DNA of 64,000 nucleotides from Acanthosoma haemorrhoidale (Eukaryota; Arthropoda; Insecta; Hemiptera; Acanthosomatidae): assembly GCA_930367205.1 (NCBI GenBank), contig OV884012.1:51977239-52041238 (forward strand), in the 5' to 3' direction. The position numbers were made by a program, and so were the translations under genes. Below are positions 1 to 11,610 of this stretch, one piece after another. Under the pieces are notes generated by a model that did no database searches, had not been told where the DNA came from, and saw only the letters and a program-made list of their open reading frames with translations. Numbering within the stretch: position 1 is the first letter of the stretch; each line of letters opens with the position of its first letter.

Positions 1-1927
1 ATTTTATTATATCTTATTAACCAAAATTACATATTGTTACTGTCCAAAATAGAATTATTAATCAGAAATCCTAACTATAATTATACTAGGATACCTGAGG
101 AATATTTTTGATATAAAATGATCTAAATATTAAAGGGTCAAAATGTTCGAGTTAATTAAAAGAGGAAGGAAACATTTACGGTCTATATATTTCCTTTGAG
201 TACTCATTTGGCGAGGTTTTCTCTTTGTTATTTTTTTGTTTTTTTACGACATGTTAATTCAATCTCTTAGTAATGAGTAATATTACTGTAGAATTTTATT
301 AAATTAATTTTATTAAAAATTATGTAATTAAATTAATAACCCTGAAGACGAACGTTTGCTTTAATCACTCCAATTTGTGGAAATGTTTGGCTCATTTTAC
401 ATGTTGCTAAAACCATTTACTTTGACCACATTTAATAAATAATTAGTCAATTTGTTTGCCCACGAAACTTTTTTCTCAACCATGATCAATACCAAAAGTT
501 ATTCAATTTGTTATAACTCATATTAGTTATTAGTTTCGAAGCTGGTCCATAGATTTCACAGAAGAAAATAATTTAAAACAAATAAAATATTGGTCTTACC
601 ATAAAATACTGGGGCGAGTCCCCTACTCAAGGTAGAGAAATGAAATTTGACAGAGATCCCATTTGACATCTGAAAGAGAAGGTATCGTCATAAAACATTA
701 GCCATTAATTAATTATTTTTATGGTTGAATTGGAGCAGTCACAGGTCAGACACAGCTATTATTAGCAACATTCTGGGCACTTGAGAATGACACTATATAG
801 GCTTTACGTTTGTTATTTAAAAATAAAAATTTTAGGGAAAGAAAATTGGATGTTATTTACTTAATTAATTCGTACTAAAAAAAATAAACAATATTCTTTT
901 GGGTGGGTTATGAAACTAAGGGTCCCTAAGTCATGATTAAAAATATTTAATTTATGCTTTGTTTTTCAAACTGTAATTACAAGGATTAATTAAAACTATC
1001 ATTAAAATCGTTTTCAATACTTTTGTTGTGGCGAAAAGTCTTTATCTAAAAAACAACAATCTAATAGTGCAGTGGGTGATTGTGATAAGTGATCTCACAT
1101 ATCATTTATACAATATTCTGTACACTCTCTCATTTATACCTTATTTACAAAATACAGATATACCCAAAAACCTCATATGTCTAGAGGGAAAAATATAGAG
1201 GCGTTCACATGTGGTTCCATACAAAATTTATGTTCCCTTGTATTTTTCCTCTCTCATAGTTTTAGTGCTATTCTCCTCCTTCTTTATCCTCACTATTTTT
1301 GAAGAGTACAACTGGACTTACACCACTATTTTCCAAAACAGATGCTTGTTATTTATTTATCCTCCACATGAATTTATATGAATCTAAACAGAGTATGTTT
1401 TTATAATACCAAATTACGGCGTGACTCAGTTTTTAAATTTTGGTCACTTACGCCACTATGTTTCTCAGCCCCTCATATGTTACTCGCCACAGGTTCACAA
1501 CCTAACCACTAACGTTTTAGTCATGATATTTATGATAGATTGATGATGATCGTTTTATATATGACAAATCAGTTTAATGTCCCGATGATGCTGACAATAA
1601 AACCAGTCCCATTACAAAAATTTAAGGGTCATTAATAAATTAATTCTTAATAAAAAAATAGTTATATTTCTATCATATTGACGGTATCATATATATGGTA
1701 TTAGATTAAAGTTATTGTCTTCATTAAAAATGTGTAATATATGTGAATTATATTCACTACAATCTCTTAAAGTCATTAAAACTGTATTCAAAATTATACT
1801 CTCAATTTTTTGGTCCAATACAAAAAATCATCACATTATTATCTTATTTGTCGATGAAATTAAACTAATATTGGAACTTCCTTTCTCAAAGTCATTCACC
1901 CATTTCAAGCACGATATCATTGATAGT
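1..1927. other. AT-rich non-coding stretch
   Basis: I see no reading frame with a recognisable motif, no terminal repeats and no RNA gene here. The short open frame around 1715-2020 runs from AT-rich sequence into the following LTR and is not credible as a gene. Confidence 0.6.
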
Positions 1928-2345
1928 TGTCGGGTTGCCACTAGGGGAGTGCCTAGTCACCCTAGCCCTGGTGACAAGTGCGGATTGTTTGAGTTTATAA
2001 CATGGACCATTGTTCCATGACGACGTTACTATCTGACTCCATTTATGATAGGTATGTGCCCCGACAATGCACTAAGTTCAAGAGAAGCGGTACACAGGTT
2101 TCATAAATAATAAGTCAAGTTTTCAGAGTTCAAGTGGAAGCCAAGCAGCATCACGGGTACAAGTCGTCAGAGGGTCTGCAAGGAGGCTAAAAGACGGGTG
2201 AGAGACTATGAGGGGGATGCGGAGAGACTGACTTCCAGAGCCAGGGGCCCTGGCGTAAGGCGTCACCGAGTAAAGGCGGATGAGGAGACTCAGAGGCTGA
2301 TGAGGAGAATTAGAGGCTGATGAGGAGACTAGACTGATTTTCAGG
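1928..2345 (-). mobile_element. Truncated LTR (TGTCGGG family), one end only
   Basis: The sequence begins TGTCGGGTTGCCACTAGG and matches, block by block, the same end of the LTRs at 6967 and 15373, through the conserved CCCCGACAATGCACTA segment and the AGTCAAGTTTTCAGAG segment. It stops near 2345 at a CAGGGCCAG sequence and passes straight into a Jockey-like RT relic, so the other half (the promoter-bearing U3 side, judged from sister copies) is missing. Close to the break is a short run of imperfect GATGAGGAGA repeats, about 2279-2333. Strand is inferred from the TATA box orientation in sister copies. Confidence 0.75.
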
Positions 2346-2775
2346 GCCAGATGACCTTCAAAAACACCTTGATGAGATCGAGTATTTGTGCAACCAATAT
2401 GGATAAAAGTTAATGGAGCAAAATGTTCCCACATTTACCCTCTGCCGCATGTCTTGTCCACTAGTTTTTAAAATTCCATTCCTCTTCCTGTATCCGAGAT
2501 AGTACGGTACTTAGGCTTCCATCTCGAAAAACTGCTGACATGGAACCCACATACGAGGCTAAAAAGACAATAACTAAAAAGATGCTTTGGACAACTGTAA
2601 AGACTACTTCAAAGGACATCCCATATCTCAATAGAACTAAATTACTAATCTACAAGGTTTTACCTAAGCCAATCTGGATGTATGGAATAGAGCTATGGTG
2701 GACCGCAAAAAAGTCGAACATCAAGCGTATCCACTTCTTTCAATCAAAAGTCCTGAGTACAATAGTAAATGCCCC
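2346..2775 (+). pseudogene. Jockey-like RT relic, part 1
   Basis: Broken plus-strand frames reproduce the downstream RT and thumb part of a Jockey-clade ORF2. The motif LQKHLDEIEYLCNQ near 2351-2397 is the counterpart of the same motif in the minus-strand element at 13.9 kb. The frame at 2540-2775 contains KLLIYKVLPKPIWMYGIELW and SNIKRIHFFQSKVL, the usual C-terminal signature. Stops and a frameshift separate the two pieces. Everything upstream (endonuclease and RT catalytic core) is absent because the relic joins the truncated LTR at about 2345. The frame breaks off at NAP, exactly where the LTR at 2776 begins, and resumes after it. Confidence 0.85.
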
Positions 2776-3624
2776 TGTCGGGTCGTCATGAGGGGGGTGC
2801 CTAGTTACCCTAGCCCTAGTGACGAAGTGAGGGTATATTCGGCTATGACCTGGACAATCGTTTCTTGACGGTCTTACTATCTGACTCCATATTTGATATG
2901 CATGTGCCCCGACAATGCACTATGTTCAGGAGAAGAGGTATAGGGTAGGTAGTGTAGGTAGTTTGTGTGGTCTTGGAATGACCACGAATTCACACTCGGT
3001 ATCTGAGGGTAGGCGAAATCCGTCCGGATCCAAAAGGCGAGTGTGAACCGGAGAGAGGCAGACTGAATTGCCGTGGGAGACACTACTCGGTAAATTTGTA
3101 GGGCCACGACAATCGTTGTCCGCTAGGGAGAGGTCTCTCCCAAGGAGCTGCTAGTTTTAGCAAGGTGAAGGTAGAGAATCCCACTAGGAGAGTGTGGGGT
3201 CTGACAAGGCCAGACTAAAAGATAGCGAGGTTAGGAAGAGAGGTCCAGAGGTTGTCATAAATGAGAAGGCCAAATCTTGAACATTGGGAGAATGATTTAC
3301 AGGCAAAGACACGGGTCTATTTATAGTAGGCTTCCTTCATTAGTGACCAATCATGGGACACGTTGTTGTGGCCAATGACAGCCCAGTATGTGTTGGGCTT
3401 TGTTCTCGTAGTGACTCAGGCCTTGTCTGGGTCACTTTACTACCTGCTCTGGATAGGATTCCCAGCCTCTATAACTAATTGACTTGCAGCGGCGTCTTTA
3501 ATGTTTACAACATTGACATTGATTTATGGTTTGGTAATATTATTTATATTTGTTTAAATTAATTTACAATATATATACAATAGAGTATAGGGTGATTTAT
3601 CTTATGTAGTTAGTGGTCGCTACA
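2776..3624 (-). mobile_element. Solo LTR, 849 bp, TSD GCCCC
   Basis: The ends are TGTCGGGTCG and GGTCGCTACA, giving the TG...CA ends of an LTR. The 5-bp target duplication GCCCC lies at 2771-2775 and 3625-3629. No gag, pol, primer-binding site or second LTR adjoins it, so it is a solo LTR. A CTATAAATAG box read on the minus strand near 3317-3326, about 300 bp from the TGTAGC end, suggests that sense transcription is on the minus strand. It is closest to the copies at 30663 and 62715 (the subtype with the GTCTTGGAATGACCACGAAT segment). The small frames inside it have no coding support. Confidence 0.93.
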
Positions 3625-4165
3625 GCCCCTTATTACGTGAGCAACAAAACCCTTCACAATGATCTGAATATACCCTACATTCTTGAACTCATCCCTTCCA
3701 AGTTCATAAAATTCCATATTAACCTATCCAACCACCCTAATCACGTAGGCCAGTTATTAGACTGCGTCACTTATCCCTTATATTATAATCATCCTTGGGA
3801 GACTAAAACCACAGTGGCCTCGTGACCTGCTATAAATACGTGACATTGGGAGTCCTGGCAATGGCCAGTTTCTCCAATCATGTCCTGAGTATATGTGGCT
3901 CTCACGATCTACCTCAGCCTCCACTGGCTCATATTCAATGACACGGCTGACGGAGGAGCGTGGGGGACTTCCCAAGACTCCACTTCCTCTTTCGCATGCG
4001 AGGGAGATCACAACCATGTGGATTTGGGAGGTCTCTGGGCTGTTTGTAAAGATGGTATGAATGAGCCAGTGAATGAAAATTGCAAATATGGTATGAACGA
4101 GAACATTTATCACAATTAGTTATTGCTCAATAAGGTAGATTGTAATTTTATCACAATAAAGAAGT
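3625..4165 (+). pseudogene. Jockey-like RT relic, part 2, with 3' UTR
   Basis: Continues the interrupted element. The frame reads APYYVSNKTLHNDLNIPY, the conserved end of Jockey ORF2, then SNHPNHVGQLL, and ends at the TGA near 3825. The following 340 bp are its 3' UTR. They share blocks such as GTGGGGGACTTCCCAAGACT and CTTTCGCATG with the minus-strand copy at 13.0-13.4 kb. The end is near 4165, after an AATAAAG hexamer. NAP before the LTR and AP after it come from the duplicated GCCCC, so a pre-insertion frame can be inferred. Confidence 0.85.
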
Positions 4166-6966
4166 TTCAGTATTAATATTAATAATAGAAACAGACCTAT
4201 AAAAAAAAAAAGATTTTGCTAATGAATGTATAGGAAGTATAACTTTATTCCTTGACACTCACCCACCATGAAAACATTTTTTATCGTTATTTAGCATTCA
4301 ATATTCACCTTGGCGAATAGATTTTAAAACATTTTAATAGATATAAATAGCACACATACATGAAACTAGCAACACAAGACCAAGACTGACTATTCTTGCA
4401 GTTAAGCACCAAAACCTACTGGAAAATTATTCGCTCCATGATTGGGAACGTCGATAGAGAACGATGACCGAATAGCGATGATCTGCACGACTATATCCAA
4501 AAATAAACATTAGGTAGATATTTAATGTTAGCATAAATCCTGAACTGACACAGGAGATTGGTGACTATATACATCAATTAGTACTACTTGAAATCCAAAT
4601 CGTATTTGTGATGACAATGAACGAACTTATGACAATATGATATTTGGATAGTCATCTTTCTTTTAGATATTTTTTTAAGATTTAATAATTGTATAAATTA
4701 TTATTTGTAGTTATGAATGAAACATGGAGGAAATTCGTTTGTTTTATGTTGGGTTGAACTTCTACAAAGGGACCCCCCCCCCACTCTGCTCTACCATTCA
4801 GTGTTACCACTACCTAAAACTATGTACAAGGAAAAGTAGAAAATAACGATTTTTTTTTAAAAATAATGAACATTTATTCATTTTTATTTTTCACTCCAAA
4901 AATCCTCTCTAGAGGTTACACTCACCCACTTTTCTTTTTCGTTTTGATAATAGCCTTATCTCTTTCTCCACAAATAACCCATTACCCGTGTTTCTGGAAG
5001 CACCCACACCACCCTCAAATAATTGCTGTAGTCTACCAAGGGTATTGTGAGACGTTTTCAACTGCTGCGCTTGTCAGTCGAGGTTCCGACGCAATATGAA
5101 ATTTATAACAGTTGGAAGGCTTAATTGTGAGCGTTCCAACCATAACTGGAATGAATGGTAACCCATTCCTTATTTAGACACCCATTATGCCCATTGGAGC
5201 ACCTCATCACCCTTGGTCCTACTTCGAAATTTTTAAGTTACTCAACTGCCTCTCTTTCGTCGCATATCTCGTTGAAAATATCCCTCATTCTAAAGATAAT
5301 TGTAATGATTAAACAACAAGGCTCTAGCGTAAACAGTGTGGACCTAGAAGTTTATTGAGTGGTTATACCTGCCCACATCATTTAATAAACATGGCATTGG
5401 AATGTAAACAATGTTCAAAGGCTTCATATTCACTTATATTAAGAACGACCACCTTATGCTACAGCTCTATGAAAGATATACTCAATATGATTAATCATCT
5501 CTATGATAATAAAATTTAACCAACAAAAAAATAATGAGATGCCTATTCAGGGGTACTTTGGACCAGCCTGCTTGATAATGTCATGTGCACCATAATGTAT
5601 TTTCTTGTATGAAAAATAAGTAACCAATTTAATATATTAAATTAATAATTCCACACTATGTCAATGTTACACTTACTCTCCCCAAGGTGTTTGGTGCTCA
5701 ATGGAAGGTTCCCTTGATTTTGAAAATTAACCGTGGGCTTTAAATTGTATATAATGAAGTACGTTATTATTTTACAATTAAATGAATGTTATTGTAGTAG
5801 AATATGCTGAGAAAGAATAATGACCCATAAATAACAATTAATTTATTTGATTAATATTTTTATGAGCTGATACATACCGTTTTGACCAGAAAACGTTCGT
5901 CTTCTGGAAGCTAACCGTCTTCAAAAGTCCGTAAGGTAAGTAGAGGCGTTGTAAAGAGTTCTTGGTGAGACACACATCTGCGAGCAGTGAGCATCAGAGA
6001 GAACTGTATTCAGACAGCCTACGTCGAAGCAGAAGACTGGCAAGCAGAAGCGAAATGTGTCCCCGTAGATGCGTGCAGAGTAACTGAATCCGAAGTAGAG
6101 CCCTTTCTAAAATTTTGAAATTTATGCATTTGTTGACCCCCACACCCAACCTTTGAATGAACAATAACGTCCTTTCCAGTAAAGGGCCCCCCAGTATTCC
6201 GTTCTATCTAATAGACGCCAGCTTTTTACAAAAGTGAATCTAGAACACGGTTTGTTGCTTCGAGCAGTCAATTATTTCCTATCCCAGATATCCTCCTCTC
6301 AGGATCTATCCTCTAGGATCTATCTATCCTCTCAGGTATCCCTAAGTCAGGGATTCTATTATATTGTTTATTCGTTGAACAAGCCGAATTATTGCTGCCA
6401 TTGTATTCATTTGTTCGACGGATACCTTTCATGTTTGTTGGCTAATTGATATTTTGTTAATGAATATTATGTATTAAATGTGTCATATATTCATTCGTAA
6501 CATGTTTATTAGAGTAGATTGTGGGAATATTTGTAGCAGTTTCGGCTGGAGCAGTTCATCTCATTCAATGGGCTTAAGATAAACAATTACTGATTGGAGC
6601 GTCTTCTAGGTACGCGTCCATTTACTGACGTCACAGTGACAAGACCTGGTAGATGTCAACACACACCGTTGCAACTAAGCAGCACTAAGAAGCACTATCC
6701 TCTGAACTGAACACCCGAATTATTTTTACAATGTCCACGAATTATTACCAAGCTACTCCCCTTTTTTTTTGGTCTCAAAACCCTTTATTTCTATATTATA
6801 TACACAGATTGGTTATTACAAATTCCACAATAAGGAATCTTTGCATAAATGCACGTTGCGATTATTATATCTAGCATAGCTTTTATATCATTTGTAAGGT
6901 CTATAAGAATTACCGTAGAGCTGTACAGAATACAAAACGTGTGAACAGAGAAAGTGATAAGTTCAC
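4166..6966. other. Non-coding stretch, nothing identified
   Basis: About 2.8 kb without a recognisable gene or element. Small open frames at 4866-5099, 5155-5358 and 6234-6449 show no motifs. A short cluster of GGATCTATC/CTCTCAGG words occurs at about 6288-6345. A G/C-balanced patch near 5880-6200 has no coding frame I can defend. Confidence 0.5.
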
Positions 6967-7656
6967 TGTCGGGTCGTCACTAGGGAAGTGCCTGATCACC
7001 CTAGCCCTGGTGACAAGTGCGGATTGTTCGAGTTTATAACATGGACAATCGTTCCATGACGGCGTTACTATCTGACTCCATTTATGATAGGTATGTGCCC
7101 CGACAATGCACTATGTTCAAGAGAAGAGGTACAGAGGTTTCATAAAGAATTAGTCAAGTTTTCAGAGTTCGAGCGGAAACCATGCAAGGGTCACGAGTAA
7201 AGGCCACGGGAGAGTCGTGAGAGAGACTAACTAACAGGGCCAGTAACCCTGCCTTAAGTACCCTCTCTACTTCCTGCTGGGAGGCGGAAAGAGTCTGATC
7301 CGGCGGCGGTTCACACACACACCTGGGGTGAGGAACGTGACCGGTAGTGAGATACGTGACCGCCGCCTCCTTACCCGACCCGGGGACAAGCCCTGGAGGT
7401 AGAGAGGCCCCCTAAAGGGTTGTTAAGTTTATGACTGTTTATGACTGCCAGCTGGTGACCCTTTCATGTTTATGACTGCCAGCTGCTGACCCTTTCTCGT
7501 GTTAATTAGTTGGCTTCCGCCTTTTATTGCTTAACACTTTTACAATGATTTACATTTGTTTATAATACATTTAGTTCATGTTATTTTACTTTTGCTTACA
7601 ATATATATGCAATAGAGTATAGGGTGATTTAACTTATGTAGTTAGCGGCCACTACA
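6967..7656 (-). mobile_element. Solo LTR, 690 bp, TSD TTCAC
   Basis: Starts TGTCGGGTCGTCACTAGG and ends AGCGGCCACTACA. It is flanked by TTCAC at 6962-6966 and 7657-7661. The first 250 bp match the copies at 1928 and 15373; the last 100 bp match all minus-oriented members. A partial internal duplication of TTTATGACTGCCAGCTG lies at about 7440-7500. There is no internal retrotransposon sequence on either side. Confidence 0.93.
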
Positions 7657-9150
7657 TTCACCTTAAGGGTTAACCCCTTTGTAAAAATAATCATAACAAA
7701 TAAATGATTGCACGCCAGTGTATCAAGTCCAGAATACTGAGATTCATGAGAGAGACCCTACAGGGTGGTGGGTTAAGTTTATATTCATCAACAAAAATGT
7801 CTGCCCGCAATCAGTAATTTATTATATGCACTTGTGGTTTCAACAGTTTATGCTGACATTTCCATGCGCTAATGATACTTTCAATTCAGTAGGGGATCTA
7901 AACAGGCTATAAGTAATGACATAAATACAAAAATAGCTGTTTTAGATTGTTTGTTTATGAATAAAAGGACTACTTGCTAATGTTTTTATTCGTTTGAGGA
8001 CGGAATTTTTCATCTATATAAACTAAAGTTTCTATTATTGCCACTCCACGAAGAGGCAGATAGATCAAATCGATTTGAGTTGATTCATTTCTGAATAGCA
8101 GTTTGCAACGATATAAATAAATGGTAATGTTAATGCTTTATTGCCAGGAACAATGCCTTCTTCAGTTACAGTATACCTAGATAAAAATATCAAAGCCTCT
8201 TATCTGCTTGCTTTGTACTCAATTACTGTTCAGTTCTTCATGTATATCATTTCATTTAACATCATTTTTTTTGGAATTAATCCCTAAAATCATTTTTTTG
8301 TTCTGAATGTTTTCTATTTTTTTACGTAGATATTTTATGGTCCTTTGCAATGTAAAATTATTATAGTTTAGTTTTTTTATTAGAAATTGTCTCCAATGCC
8401 AGCCAATACGCCTTCACAGAATGACAAGGTCCTGGCAGATGTCAAGGAGATTGGTGACAGACACCGCAGATAACAAGGAGCCCATTTTAGCCCTATTATT
8501 TACATATTTAAGTTTATAATAAATAAATGAACAAGGGATCTGGACGATAAAAAACAACAACTTCGATAGAGCCTCAGGCACTCTCTCTCAGACTCTCCAA
8601 CTCACTCTTGAACTGTACACTGTTCTGGTGCATTGAACCTCCTTGGTATACTCAAACCGTGACCTTTTTATTAACACCTTTTTACATTTTCACATCTTCA
8701 CTCCCTTGTCAGCCAGATCTAAGCCTGGCACTGACGGTCTTTGCACCTCTCCTAGAGTATACTCATGTCTTTTGGTAAGTGCACTAGCCCTTCTGGAAGA
8801 GACCACTTTCAAGACAGTGCTACCACGTTCCAATCTACTTCCTTCTACTTCCAATCTACTAAAAAGGCCCTCCTCTTAATTTACTGACACTACAGCTGTT
8901 TCTGCTGAATAAATCAACTATAAATTGTAGAGTCCATATAAACTAATTACGTAATTAAAATCGCAAGAATATGAATGCCCAATTTAGATTTTATTTTACA
9001 ACTTTCGACAGAAAAAAAACTATAAATCAGTTACGTCAATGAGTTCTCCATAAAATATAATATGAAATTCGCTGTTCGCTCTCAAAACTTTATTATTTGG
9101 TATATGTTTGAAGATATTTTTGAGTTACCACCTCTAATGAGTTTTTAACT
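7657..9150. other. Non-coding stretch with a possible ancient LTR
   Basis: No gene was found. Between about 8390 and 8935 the sequence is less AT-rich, carries a TATA-like AATAAATAAATG, a pyrimidine-rich CTCTCTCTCAGACTCTCC tract and a segment resembling the promoter half of the LTR family. No ends or target duplication can be fixed, so it is not called as an element. Confidence 0.4.
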
Positions 9151-9580
9151 CTGACAAAAATAAAAAACAAGGAAAACCAAACCATCACTCATCCATCAGT
9201 TTGCTTCCCGCCTGCTCAAAAATCTTTAAAAAACGTAAAATATGTTCTAATTCTTCCACAAACAATACTTAAATCCACCTATGTACCAATTTGGCTTCTC
9301 TTTAAAACATACTACTGTTCAACAAGATCTCCACGTCGTTTGTTTATTACGTGTTCTCAGCTCTTGAAAAGTATTGTATTGGTTCCTATGATGGACGCAG
9401 CACAAGCTTTTGTTCGGCTCTTAAGCAGATATTTTTTCTAATCATACAGTCCTAACTTTATAATATTAACTACTATGCCATAGAAGCTGGAGTCTCTCAG
9501 CGCAGTGCCCAGGCCCTTAAAGGGCATCCCAAACCCTAACGAAACCAAGGATTAAAGCCAATGCGGAAAATGCGTGCACA
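9151..9580 (+). pseudogene. Jockey-like RT relic upstream of the mariner
   Basis: Degenerate plus-strand frames preserve two Jockey RT motifs in order: SISLLPACSKIFKK (about 9196-9237) and, after a gap and frameshift, YQFGFSLKHTTVQQDL. These match LLPILSKIFEKIL and HQFGFRQRHSTAQQGL in the minus-strand element at 14 kb. A trace of the GVPQGS region (AGVSQRS) follows near 9488-9510. The relic is interrupted by the mariner at 9581 and continues after 10824. Confidence 0.7.
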
Positions 9581-10824
9581 TTGGTTGGCCAAAAAGTCCG
9601 TTCAGTTTTTGTCGTCACGAAAATTCAAGGAGTCTAATATGTAGCTAACATCAGTCCGTCCCTTGCGAGTGCGCTCTCGTCAGATACTAGACACTTCAAC
9701 GTAGTTTGAGGCGAAATTCTGACGAGACTGATTTTATTTTGTGTGTTTAGGATCATCCTGGAACCAAAACGAACATTATCGAAACCTCATGCTTTTTTAT
9801 TTTAAAAAATGCAAGAGAGCAGTGGAAACTTGCAGGAAGATGTGCGCTGTATACGGAGAAGATGCTGTTACAGAACGTGTGTGCCATATTGGTTTTCAAG
9901 ATTTCGATCGGGAAATGTTTCTGTTAACTGAGATTAACAGCGACAAAGTGAAGGAATTAGTCGATACCAATCCCTGTTATACAACTAGGGAGATCGCAGT
10001 TATCCTCAAAATATCCAAATCGAGTTTTGAAAACCATCTGCATCAACATTGGTACGTAAGCAGGCTCGATGTTTGGGTTTCCCATCAAGTTAGTGAGGCT
10101 AACCTCGCCCAAAGGATTTCCATCTGCGATTCGTTGTAAAAACATGAAGAAAACGATCCTTTTTTGAAGAGACTAATGACAGGGGACGAAAAGTGGATCG
10201 CCTATAACAATGTGGAGTGCAAACGCTCATGGGGGAAGCGCGGCGAATCACCACAAACAACCCCCGAAGCAAAACTTCCCCCAAAGAAGGTTATGCTCTC
10301 GATTTGGTGGGATTGAAGGGATGTTGTGTTTTACGAACTTCTTCCCACGAACAGGACCATCAATTCGGATGTGTCCTGTGACCAGCTGGACAAATTAAAT
10401 GCAGTGATCCACCAGAAGCGTCCAGAACTAGCCAACCGTAAGGGGATTGTCTTCCATCACGACAATGCCAGACCGCACACTTCTTTGCAGACGCGGCAGA
10501 AGTTACTCGAGCTTGGCTATGAAGTTTTACCGCACCCTCCATATTCGCCTGACCTTGCACCCCCAGATTTCCACCTGTTCCGGTCTCTTCAAAATTCATT
10601 AAATGGACAGACCTTCAACTCTGAAGAAGATGTAAAAATCCAAATTTTTTTTGCCAGTAAAGACAGGAAATTCTTTGAGCATGGAATTATGAATCTGCCC
10701 ATGAGATGGCAGAAGATACTGGAACCAAACGGCAATCATATCGATGATTGAATAAATCGTTTTGTGTTTAAAAGTTGTATCTTATTTTCGCTTAAAAAAC
10801 CGAACGGACTTTTTGGCCAACCTG
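9581..10824 (+). mobile_element. Mariner element, 1.24 kb, nested in a Jockey relic
   Basis: Terminal inverted repeats: the left end reads GGTTGGCCAAAAAGTCCGTT from 9583; the right end, read in reverse, is the same, preceded by CA. They agree over about 28 bp with one mismatch. The expected TA duplication is present on the right (10825-10826) and eroded on the left (CA at 9579-9580). The transposase frame lies between them on the plus strand. Jockey RT sequence flanks both sides, so the mariner is the younger of the two. Confidence 0.9.
9741..10751 (+). pseudogene. Mariner transposase, two nonsense codons
   Basis: One continuous frame of about 336 codons, close to the normal mariner length (about 345), encodes the cut-and-paste transposase that would act on the flanking TIRs. 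The N-terminal helix-turn-helix region contains YTTREIAVILKISKSSFENH. The catalytic domain keeps all three acidic positions: TGDEKW, FHHDNARPH and LAPPDFHLF, with 34 residues between the second and third, the DD34D pattern. Two in-frame stops break it: TAA at 10137-10139, after ICDSL, and TGA near 10311-10313, at the WWDW motif where tryptophan is expected. There is no frameshift in the C-terminal two thirds, so inactivation looks fairly recent. The true start may lie a few codons away; the first codons do not match the family well. Confidence 0.9.
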
Positions 10825-10826
10825 TA

Positions 10827-11610
10827 TATTTACCAATCTGATATTTACCCTCCGTCACATTACTGTTCATCATTTAATTTTATCCCTCTTCTTGTACAGC
10901 ACAGCATCTAGATTTTTATCTTGCCAAAAGACAGATATGGAAAGTGAGACTTGAAAGACAGAACTAAACAGACGCTTTAGACAACTATCTAGGCTGATGA
11001 CATCCTGTTCATTTATAGAACTACTAAAACAAACTAATTTCGTCGTATACGTGAGTCGTATGAAACTAATCTGGATATACGGACTTAACTTTAACTCAAA
11101 CAAAAATAATTTTCTTCTTGAAAGAAATCGTTCTTCTTGTTTGCAAAACAAGGAAAACCAAACCATCAGTCTTACCATCCATGTGTAGCGAACCAGACAA
11201 ACCTCAAGCAAATCCAATTTTTTTATGAAATTTGTTAGTCTTGTGAACAATAGTTAATGTCACATGCTACGTCAAGAATATAAACCCTCATAACGATCTC
11301 AATATACGTTTCATCCTTGATCTCATCGCTTTGAGCTCACTAAAGTCCTTCAAAACTCGCCCGATTGCCGTATTCTTCTATCATCATAAATGAGAATCAT
11401 ACAGCTTCTACATCCGCATAATCCACACCAAATATTAAAGCGGCCGTACCCTCATGACCTGATGTAAATACGCAACAATACATTGTGGATGGTAAGGATG
11501 TCTATTTGTATTTATTGTACGACTGCATGACTGATTAATGAACTGTAAATATGTTTTGAATGGAATCATCGATCGCAATTGCTTATTGCCCAATAGTCCT
11601 CGTTAAAATT
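10827..11610 (+). pseudogene. Jockey-like relic downstream of the mariner
   Basis: This continues the element at 9151. Fragments in order are LERQN.TDALDN (about 10948), KLIWIYGLN (about 11060-11087, the KPIWTYGIQLW motif) and PHNDLNI with DLI (about 11285-11325, the LHNDLNIP motif). Then comes a 3' UTR whose CCTCATGACCTGATGTAAATACG and TTGCTTATTGCCCAATAG words match the UTR at 3.8-4.1 kb. Several frameshifts and stops make it older than the nested mariner. Confidence 0.65.

Noticed and set aside
2877..3107. Minus-strand frame inside the 2776 LTR, also present at 30845-31030
   Set aside because: Frame recurs only because the LTR recurs; no start context, no motif, not preserved in other copies.
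310..5910. Shared AACGTTCGTCTT word at about 335 and 5893 in opposite orientation
   Set aside because: Only about 12 bases and no extension; consistent with chance.
8390..8935. Possible further LTR copy
   Set aside because: Resembles the promoter half of the LTR family in composition and a few words, but ends and target duplication cannot be located.
9957..10599. Minus-strand frames at 9957-10145, 10099-10284 and 10360-10599
   Set aside because: Antisense shadows of the mariner transposase, which has conserved motifs on the plus strand.
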